The notes under the pieces were generated by a model. The model worked only from the letters and a program-made list of their open reading frames with translations. It was not told the origin of the DNA and searched no databases. Below are positions 57,176-64,000 of a DNA stretch of 64,000 nt, piece after piece. Each line of letters opens with the position of its first letter. The first letter of the stretch is position 1. The translations under genes were made by a program, and so were the position numbers. This DNA is from UTCFX2 sp963788145 (GTDB lineage: Bacteria; Chloroflexota; Anaerolineae; Anaerolineales; UBA4823), in assembly GCA_963788145.1 (NCBI GenBank), contig CAWBFQ010000003.1, positions 558,001 through 622,000 on the forward strand. The letters are read 5' to 3'.

Positions 57176-59823
57176 TGTTGATTCGCTCCTGGCAGGGTGA
57201 TCGTGATTTCTGTCCCTCCACCTGGTCGGTTTTTTGCTTTGATGGTCCCGCTATGCGCTTCGACAATCCCTTTGCAAATCGCTAATCCAAGCCCCGTTCC
57301 ATGGACGCTTTCCGGACGGGAAACTCGATAGAATTTATCGAACACCTTTTCCAGATCTTCCTCGGGGATTCCAATTCCCCGGTCACGGATATGAATGGAA
57401 GTTTCTTTTTCCGTCTGTGCAACTTCAATATCAATTTGACTATTGATGGATGAGTATTTTACGGCATTATCAATCACATTGACTAAAGCTTGACTAAACA
57501 AAGCAAAATCTATGGAAACAAGCGCCAAGTCTTGCGGTACGTTCACCGCGACGGGTTTCTTGCCGAGCCGTTCTTCAAGCTGATCCAGGGCTGCGCCGAT
57601 CACGTCCTGAATGTCGCATGGTTCCAGTCTGAGGTGGATGGCGTTCGCCTCAAGCCGGGTCATATTTAATAAGTTGCCGACCAAACGATTCAGTCGCTTC
57701 GCTTCACTATAAGCGGTTTCAAGCAAGCTGTTCCGTTCTTCTTGATTTAATCTCACAGTTTCTTCCCGCAGACTGCTCAAAGCGCCGGTAATACTGACCA
57801 GGGGCGTGCGTAAATCGTGCGAGATTGAGTTGAGCAAAGCCGTTTGTAATTTTTCGGTGACTTGCAGCAGCTCCGCCTGGCGAGCCTGTTCGGCGAGGCT
57901 GGCGCGTTCCACTGCCAGCGCAGCTTGATGGGCAAAAGCGTTAAAGGTCTGCCTCTGTTCGGGGTTAAGGAATCGCCCGCTTTCTTTGGGGTGGATCCCT
58001 AGCACGCCAATTTGGCCGCGCGCCGTTTTTAGCGGCTGGCAGCGGAGAGAGGCGGCGGGTAAGGTGTCGGTTCCAAGGCCGGCTGGTTGATCGTGTTCGT
58101 AAGCCCAGGCGGCGACAGCCATTTCATTGGGGTCGGGCTGATAATCCGGGGTGCTAGCAAAGGCACGTAGCTTACCTTTTTCCGGTAAAAATACAACCAC
58201 ATCGCGTCCAAATATTTGGCTGATATGCGCAATGATTATCTCCGCGACCTGATGCAGGTCAGCGGCGGAGGTCAGGTCTCGTCCAAGGGTGTATAAGGCG
58301 GAAGTGTGGGCCTCGCGCTGGATGGCTGCCTCGGCTAGTTCACGGGTTCGGGCTGTCAGCGTACTGACGATCAGGCTAACCAGAAACAAGCCGATAAAAG
58401 TAATCAAGTATTGGGTATCGGAGACAGCCAGGGTCATATAGGGCGGTATCAGGAAGAAATCGAATGCCAACACGCCTAAGATCGAAGTTAAGAGTGCAGG
58501 CCCTCGCCCAAGAAAAATAGCAGCCAGAACTGTAATGAAGAGATAAAGCATCACCAGATTAGTAGGTTCCAAACTGCCGCGGATCACATGGCCGATGATT
58601 GTCGCTAAGAGCACAGAAAGGACGGCGATCGCGTATCGCCAGAATGGCTGATGCGGATGCCAATCCGCAGGCAATTTTGCGGCGTCCTCCCCCGGTTGGT
58701 CATTAATGACATAGACGTCGATATTACCGGAGGCGTAGATGATTTGTTCAACCACTGAACCTTTAAGCAACTCTTTCCAGCGCGGACGGATCGGCTTGCC
58801 AACCACGATTTTGGTCACGTTGTGTTTTTTGGCATACGCCAAAACAACTTCCGGAATCGAATGCCCGGATAAGCTGCGTGTTCTTGCCCCCAATTCTTCG
58901 GCGAGTTGCAGGGTTTTCCCGATTCGCTCCAGATTTCCCGGGTTGAGTTCGGGTTTTGAGATCAGGTTCACGTGCACTGCAAACCACTCGGCGTTAAGTT
59001 CATCCGAGAGACGGCGCGTCGCGCGCACCAGTTTCTCGGACAACGGGCTTGGGCTGACGCACACCAACAAGCGCTCTGTTGCTGCCCATGGCCCCTGAAT
59101 GGCGCGGGTGCGCATATAAATCCGCATCTGATTATCGACTCGCTCGGCGGCGCGCCTTAAGGACATTTCTCGCAATGCTGATAGATTGCCCTTGCGGAAG
59201 AATTTTTCTATCGCCCGCTTCGCTTGGTCAGGGACATAGACTTTTCCTTCCTGAAGGCGGGTGAGCAGTTCATCCGGCGGAAGGTCGATCACCTCGATTT
59301 CGGTAGCTTCATCCAACACCCGATCGGGGACGGTCTCTCGAACGACGACTCCCGTCACCTGGGCGACTACATCGTTCAGGCTTTCGAGATGCTGCACGTT
59401 CAGGGTTGTGTAAACATCAATTCCGGCGTCCAGAATTTCCTCGACATCGAGATAGCGTTTTGGGTGCCTTGATCCCGGCGCATTCGTATGTGCAAGCTCG
59501 TCGACCAACACCAACCCGGGATGGCGTTGGATCACCGCATCTGCGTGCAGTTCAGCCAACTGGATGCCACGATACTCCACTTCTCGGCGGGGCAAAAGCT
59601 CCAGGCCGCTGAGCATTTCTTCGGTGTCCGCCCGGCCATGGGTCTCTACGTATCCAATGACCACGTCGATCCCCTGCTGCTTGCGCTGATGCGCGGCTTC
59701 CAGCATGGCAAAGGTCTTGCCCACGCCTGCGGCATAGCCAAGAAATATTTTAAGTTTTCCGCGGGTGGGTTCTTCTGTGTGCAGATGTTCCAATAATTCG
59801 TCAGGATCGGGGCGTGGATTCAT
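57172..59823 (-). CDS. kdpD: KdpD sensor histidine kinase
   Basis: 883 residues, intact and of the usual length. KdpD N-terminal domain with Walker-type LGYAAGVGKTFAMLEAAH and LVDELAHTNAPGSRHPKR, a universal-stress-like domain (LLVCVSPSPLSEKLVRA), four TM helices around 395-495 (DUF4118), GAF, HisKA with SISHDLRTPLVSITGA and HATPase (NVIDNAVKYS, GTGLGLAICKGIVE). It senses K+ limitation at the membrane and phosphorylates KdpE. 6 bases after kdpC. Confidence 0.95.
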   Translation of the reverse strand: MNPRPDPDELLEHLHTEEPTRGKLKIFLGYAAGVGKTFAMLEAAHQRKQQGIDVVIGYVETHGRADTEEMLSGLELLPRREVEYRGIQLAELHADAVIQRHPGLVLVDELAHTNAPGSRHPKRYLDVEEILDAGIDVYTTLNVQHLESLNDVVAQVTGVVVRETVPDRVLDEATEIEVIDLPPDELLTRLQEGKVYVPDQAKRAIEKFFRKGNLSALREMSLRRAAERVDNQMRIYMRTRAIQGPWAATERLLVCVSPSPLSEKLVRATRRLSDELNAEWFAVHVNLISKPELNPGNLERIGKTLQLAEELGARTRSLSGHSIPEVVLAYAKKHNVTKIVVGKPIRPRWKELLKGSVVEQIIYASGNIDVYVINDQPGEDAAKLPADWHPHQPFWRYAIAVLSVLLATIIGHVIRGSLEPTNLVMLYLFITVLAAIFLGRGPALLTSILGVLAFDFFLIPPYMTLAVSDTQYLITFIGLFLVSLIVSTLTARTRELAEAAIQREAHTSALYTLGRDLTSAADLHQVAEIIIAHISQIFGRDVVVFLPEKGKLRAFASTPDYQPDPNEMAVAAWAYEHDQPAGLGTDTLPAASLRCQPLKTARGQIGVLGIHPKESGRFLNPEQRQTFNAFAHQAALAVERASLAEQARQAELLQVTEKLQTALLNSISHDLRTPLVSITGALSSLREETVRLNQEERNSLLETAYSEAKRLNRLVGNLLNMTRLEANAIHLRLEPCDIQDVIGAALDQLEERLGKKPVAVNVPQDLALVSIDFALFSQALVNVIDNAVKYSSINSQIDIEVAQTEKETSIHIRDRGIGIPEEDLEKVFDKFYRVSRPESVHGTGLGLAICKGIVEAHSGTIKAKNRPGGGTEITITLPGANQQ

Positions 59824-59829
59824 TTGAAT

Positions 59830-60420
59830 CTATTTTATACTATTCAGAGCAAGATTGAGCATCAAGACATTGACCCGCGCCTCACCCAATAAGCCATATT
59901 GACGATTCTCGATGAACTGATCCACCAAAGCAGCGACCGCCTCTTCGCTCAGCCCGCGGGCGCGTGCAACCCGTGGAACCTGATAATACGCAGCCGCAAC
60001 GCTGATATTTGGATCCAATCCGGACCCCGAAGCCGTGACCAGATCGACTGGGATCAGGCCAGTATTGGATGCATCCGCCTTGCGTAAGAACGCCAAACGG
60101 TTTTGAACGGCATCGACCCATGCTTGCGAGAGCGGCCCTAAGTTAGAGCCCGCGGAGCCGGTCAGCGTCTTGCCATCATAGGCATTATATGGAGAATTTG
60201 CGGTCGCGGAAGGTCTCCCCCAGATGTATTCCTGGGTGGTAAAATTTTGCCCGATTAGTCTTGACCCCACCACGATTCCGCCTTGTTGGATCAGGCTTCC
60301 GTTTGCCTGTGATGGAAAGAAAACATGCGATAGACCCGTCACAAGCAAGGGATAGATCACCCCGGTGAGGACGGTTAACAACACAAAGATTGTGAGCAGA
60401 GGTCGAAATTGGTCTTTCAT
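59830..60420 (-). CDS. kdpC: KdpC subunit of the K+ ATPase
   Basis: 196 residues. One N-terminal TM helix (FRPLLTIFVLLTVLTGVIYPL), then LIGQNFTTQEYIWGRPSAT, SGSGLDPNISVAAAYYQVPR and ARVNVLMLNLAL, all diagnostic of KdpC. It stabilises the KdpFABC complex. The ATG at 60420 overlaps the stop of the small membrane protein; the frame is open further upstream but without a better start. Confidence 0.94.
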   Translation of the reverse strand: MKDQFRPLLTIFVLLTVLTGVIYPLLVTGLSHVFFPSQANGSLIQQGGIVVGSRLIGQNFTTQEYIWGRPSATANSPYNAYDGKTLTGSAGSNLGPLSQAWVDAVQNRLAFLRKADASNTGLIPVDLVTASGSGLDPNISVAAAYYQVPRVARARGLSEEAVAALVDQFIENRQYGLLGEARVNVLMLNLALNSIK

Positions 60421-60587
60421 GAACTCAAAACTCCTGATGAAAAAACGATCATCCAAATAACGGACGCGAGAAATAGCCATGGGCGCAGCATCATGGGGAC
60501 ATTAAATGCGCCCGGCGCGGCTGCAAGGATCAGTAAGACGAAAGTGATCACAGCGCTAACCCATGTTCCAAAACTGCGTTTTTTCAT
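60417..60587 (-). CDS. Small two-TM protein in the kdp operon
   Basis: 56 residues: MKKRSFGTWVSAVITF, then two hydrophobic helices (about 9-25 and 38-54) joined by PGAFNVPMMLRPW. TAGGAGG overlapping the kdpB stop is 6 bases ahead of the ATG, and its stop overlaps the kdpC start by ATGA, so it is fully embedded in the operon. KdpF, the known small Kdp subunit (~29 residues, one TM), sits elsewhere and is shorter. The family is unknown to me; a Kdp-associated subunit is the inference. Confidence 0.65.
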   Translation of the reverse strand: MKKRSFGTWVSAVITFVLLILAAAPGAFNVPMMLRPWLFLASVIWMIVFSSGVLSS

Positions 60588-60597
60588 TTTCATCCTC

Positions 60598-62701
60598 CTA
60601 AACCAGGCGAAAGAACGCCAGCAACAGATCGATCAACTTGATGCCGATGAAGGGGGCGATCAACCCGCCCACTCCATAAAAAAGGAGATTGTCACGCAAC
60701 AATTGCGCGGCCGGCTTTGGCCGGTACGGAACACCTTTGAGCGCCAGCGGAATTAATGCGATGATGATCAGGGCGTTAAATATCACAGCCGAGAGGATGG
60801 CGCTTTCGGGCGAAGTCAGGCGCATGAAGTTCAACTCACCCAAGACCGGATAGGTGGAGGAAAAAGCCGCCGGGATGATCGCAAAATATTTGCTCACATC
60901 GTTGGCGATGCTGAAGGTGGTTAATGAACCACGCGTCATCAGCAGTTGTTTGCCGATTTCTACGATTTCAATCAGTTTGGTCGGATTGCTGTCGAGATCG
61001 ATCATGTTCGCAGCTTCACGGGCGGGTTGGGTGCCGGTGTTCATCGCCACAGCCACATCCGCCTGGGCAAGCGCGGGGGCGTCATTCGTCCCATCTCCGG
61101 TCATGGCAACCAGTCGCCCGCCGGTCTGGTATTCGCGGATCAGTTTTAACTTGGCTTCCGGCGTCGCCTGAGCTAAAAAGTCATCCACGCCGGCTTCGGC
61201 AGCAATCGCAGCCGCGGTGAGCGGGTTGTCTCCGGTGATCATCACTGTTTTGATGCCCATCTGGCGTAATTGCGCAAAACGCTCTTTAATCCCGCCTTTG
61301 ACGATATCTTTCAGGTGAATCACACCCAATGCCTCGCCATTGCGCGCCACCACCAGAGGCGTACCGCCGCCGTTAGCGATATTTTTCACTGCCGGGATGA
61401 GATCATCGGGGAGGGCTTTCCCATTGCTTTGAATCAAGGCCATCATCGTATCCGGTGCACCTTTGCGGATTTGGGCGCCATTGAAGTTCACACCTGAAAT
61501 TCGCGTCTGAGCGGTGAATGGGATGAAGTGCATCCCGCCGGGCGCTTTCTGGCTTGCGCCCATCGTCTGGCCGCGCAGCCCAAACAATTCTTTGGCCAGC
61601 ACCACGATCGAACGTCCTTCGGGGGTTTCATCCACCAGCGAGGCCAGTTGAGCGGCTTCCGCCAGGTCTCGAATGTCGGCATCGCCAACCGGGATAAAAT
61701 CCACCGCCTGACGATTGCCCAATGTGATCGTGCCGGTTTTGTCGAGCATCAGCACATCCACGTCGCCGGCTGCTTCAACCGCGCGCCCAGACATGGCGAT
61801 CACGTTTCGTTGGATCAGCCGGTCCATCCCGGCGATCCCAATCGCGGAGAGAAGCCCGCCGATGGTGGTCGGGATCAGGCAAATTAGAAGCGCCACAAGC
61901 ACGCTGATGGTGATCGGCGCACCCTGTCCGGCTGCCTGCACGCTGAATTGTGAGAACGGCAGCAGGGTCATGCAAACCACCAGGAACACGATGGTAAAGC
62001 TGGAAAGCAGGATGCTGAGCGCAATTTCATTGGGGGTTTTTTGGCGTTTAGCGCCCTCCACCAACGAAATCATCTGATCCAAGAAGCCGTGGCCTGGGTC
62101 GGCGCTGACGCGGATGATGAGCGCGTCCGAGAGCAAACGAGTCCCACCGGTTACGGCAGATCGGTCGCCGCCGGCTTCGCGCACAACCGGCGCGGATTCG
62201 CCGGTGACGGCGCTTTCATCCACGGAAGCAATCCCATAGACGATCTCGCCATCCGCGGGGAGGACGTCGCCGGTCTCAACCAGGTACAAATCATTCTTGT
62301 TCAGTTCGGTGGACGATACCGTTGTCATACTCTTGAGCGCGGCTTCAAGCGTGGTGAACGAGCCGCGGATGAGTTTCGCCGGAGTATCCTGGCGCGCTTT
62401 CCGTAAGGATTTCGGCCTGGGCTTTGCCGCGTCCTTCCGCCAGAGCTTCTGAGAAATTCGCAAATAAAAGCGTAAACCACAACCATAAGGCGATCGCGCC
62501 GATAAAACCGGCCGAGGCTCCGCCTTTTCCGATCAAGGTCTCCACCCAAGACAGTGTTGTGAGCAGGCTTCCGGCTTCGGTCACAAACATGACCGGGTTC
62601 CGCAGCTGGTGGGCTGGATTCAGTTTTCTGAAAGCATCTAAAACGGCGCGGCGGTAGAGCGCTGCACGAATATGGGTAAGTGAAGGTTTATAGTCAGTCA
62701 T
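60598..62701 (-). CDS. kdpB: KdpB catalytic subunit of the K+ ATPase, one frameshift
   Basis: About 700 residues. N-terminal TM and the first helices in one frame (MTDYKPSLTHIRAALYRRAV to AEGRGKAQAE), then SLRKARQDTPAKLIRG in another. The P-type hallmarks follow: TGESAPV, LMLDKTGTITLGNRQ (phospho-Asp), MITGDNPLTA and MTGDGTNDAPALAQADVAVAM. The break is a T run at 62410-62412 (coding strand GAAATCC for expected GAATCC). The start ATG at 62701 overlaps the kdpA stop by one base. Confidence 0.92.
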
Positions 62702-64000
62702 TAGAAAAACTTGCCTGTCCCGAGCAGAAGCTGCTGGACGATTGGACCCAGGGCCAGCGCTGGCAAATAGCTGAGCGCGCCGACAATGACGACCACGCCG
62801 ATCAACCACCCGACAAATAACGGGGTATGGGTTGGCAGCGTCCCTGCGCTGGTTGGAACTTTATTCTTACTGGCTAATGCTCCAGCCATCGCCAGAACCG
62901 GAACGATCAGGGCATAACGGGCGATCAGCATAGCCATTCCCAGGGTGATATTGTAAAAAGCGGTATTTGCTCCTAAACCGGCAAAAGCTGAACCGTTGTT
63001 GTTTCCGGCCGATGCAAACGCGTAGAGAACTTCGCTGAAACCCTGCGGACCGGGATTGAAAATGCTCATTCTCGCGTCTGAATTGGATAAGGCAATGGCA
63101 GTTCCAAACAAAACGGTCACAACTGGTATCAAGACAATCAATGCCGCCATTTTCATTTCGAAGATCTCAATCTTCTTGCCGAGATACTCGGGTGTGCGGC
63201 CGACCATCATGCCGGCGACGAAAATCGCGATCACGACGAAGGCGAGCATTCCATACAATCCGGAACCCACCCCACCGAAAACAACCTCTCCCAGCAACAT
63301 CATCCACATCGGGATAAGTCCGCCAAGCGGAGTGAAAGAAGCGTGCATGGCGGTAACCGACCCATTCGATGCAGCCGTGGTCGCGGTCGCCCACATGGCA
63401 GAATTCACAACGCCAAACCGCACTTCCTTGCCTTCCATGTTGCCTGCGGATTGATCGATCCTCATCGATGCCAATACGGGGTTCCCCTGCGACTCTGCCT
63501 GGATGGCGATTCCGGTCATCAGGACGAATATCAATGTCATCGCAGCCAGGATCGCCCATCCCTGGCGGGTATCTCCTATCATTTTTCCGAATGAATACGT
63601 GAGCGCCGCCGGGATGAGCAGGATCGAGAGCATCTCCAAGAAATTGGAGAGCGACGTGGGATTCTCAAATGGATGGGCGGAGTTGGCGTTAAAGAAACCG
63701 CCGCCGTTCGTCCCCAATTGTTTAATGGCTACCTGAGAAGCCACTGGTCCAAGCGGGATTGTTTGGGTGATTTCCCCGCTGGTTTGGTCCACTGTATATG
63801 AGACTACATTCGCGCCGAATGTCTGCGCCACGCCCTGGGAGACGAGCGCGATGGATAAGATCAGCGCCAGGGGCAGCAAAATGTAGAGTATGGAACGGGT
63901 CAGATCTACCCAGAAATTGCCCAATTGATGCGTCATTCGGCGGGATATCCCGCGGATCAGGGCGATCAAAACCGCCAATCCTGTCCCAGCTGAGAGGAAG
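62701..64000 (-). CDS. kdpA: KdpA K+-channel subunit, 5' end off the window
   Basis: About 430 residues of the C-terminal part. AIKQLGTNGGGFFNANSAHP and FASAGNNNGSAFAGL carry the selectivity-filter type GG/GN motifs of KdpA, and PTSAGTLPTHTPLFVGWL is the last loop. The frame continues without a break to the edge at 64000 (FLSAGTGLAVLIA precedes the apparent start), so this is a partial gene running off the right end. The first gene of kdpABxCDE in this direction. Confidence 0.94.
   Translation of the reverse strand, partial: FLSAGTGLAVLIALIRGISRRMTHQLGNFWVDLTRSILYILLPLALILSIALVSQGVAQTFGANVVSYTVDQTSGEITQTIPLGPVASQVAIKQLGTNGGGFFNANSAHPFENPTSLSNFLEMLSILLIPAALTYSFGKMIGDTRQGWAILAAMTLIFVLMTGIAIQAESQGNPVLASMRIDQSAGNMEGKEVRFGVVNSAMWATATTAASNGSVTAMHASFTPLGGLIPMWMMLLGEVVFGGVGSGLYGMLAFVVIAIFVAGMMVGRTPEYLGKKIEIFEMKMAALIVLIPVVTVLFGTAIALSNSDARMSIFNPGPQGFSEVLYAFASAGNNNGSAFAGLGANTAFYNITLGMAMLIARYALIVPVLAMAGALASKNKVPTSAGTLPTHTPLFVGWLIGVVVIVGALSYLPALALGPIVQQLLLGTGKFF

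Noticed and set aside
1..64000. CRISPR arrays, tRNA and rRNA genes
   Set aside because: No regularly spaced direct repeats, cloverleaf or rRNA-like stretch was noticed by eye on either strand.

Overview
The window looks like part of a Chloroflexota genome, most likely Anaerolineae. I infer this from the family mix, not from a marker gene: tandem MalT-like LuxR (LAL) regulators, DUF4386 and DUF6326 membrane proteins, a deoxyhypusine-synthase-like protein beside ADP-heptose enzymes, a full kdp locus, and genes whose TATAAT box sits right at the start codon. No rRNA, tRNA or CRISPR array was seen.

Layout. (1) 94-4102: a putative glycoside hydrolase and an MFS sugar transporter, ended by a 13-bp hairpin and a cluster of REP-like palindromes. 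(2) 4353-6574: a small membrane protein and a three-gene overlapping operon (DUF2568, SRPBCC, TspO-like). (3) 6856-34981, minus strand: a large surface-polysaccharide island. It holds many GT4/GT2/GT9 glycosyltransferases, GT-C-like membrane proteins, an asparagine-synthase-like amidotransferase, an O-antigen ligase/polymerase-like protein, two acyltransferases, methyltransferases, an ABC exporter (wzm/wzt), a HicBA toxin-antitoxin pair, a fused heptose adenylyltransferase/phosphoheptose isomerase and a deoxyhypusine-synthase-like protein. wzm is split by a complete ISAs1-family insertion with a 10-bp target duplication. (4) 35515-44834, minus strand: a chemosensory operon with the composition of the Wsp system (CheW, CheR-TPR, long CheW, MCP, CheA-REC, CheB), but ending in a receiver-histidine kinase instead of a GGDEF regulator. 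(5) 45086-56391, plus strand: three paralogous LAL regulators alternating with small membrane proteins, a small conserved protein found twice and an MDR oxidoreductase. The third regulator is truncated and joined to the tail of an FtsX/MacB-type permease. (6) 56477-64000, minus strand: kdpA(partial)-kdpB-small membrane protein-kdpC-kdpD-kdpE.

How the parts work together. The island encodes assembly and ABC export of a heptose-containing surface glycan, although the exporter is broken here by the IS. The Wsp-like operon would sense a surface or envelope signal and pass phosphate to CheB and a hybrid kinase. The LAL regulators probably each control the small membrane-protein genes next to them. 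Kdp is a high-affinity K+ uptake pump with its own two-component system.

Caution about sequence quality. About twenty genes are split by single-base frameshifts although the reading frame is otherwise well conserved on both sides. Several lie in short homopolymers. This looks more like residual assembly indels than gene decay. I therefore list each such gene as one feature and give the break position.
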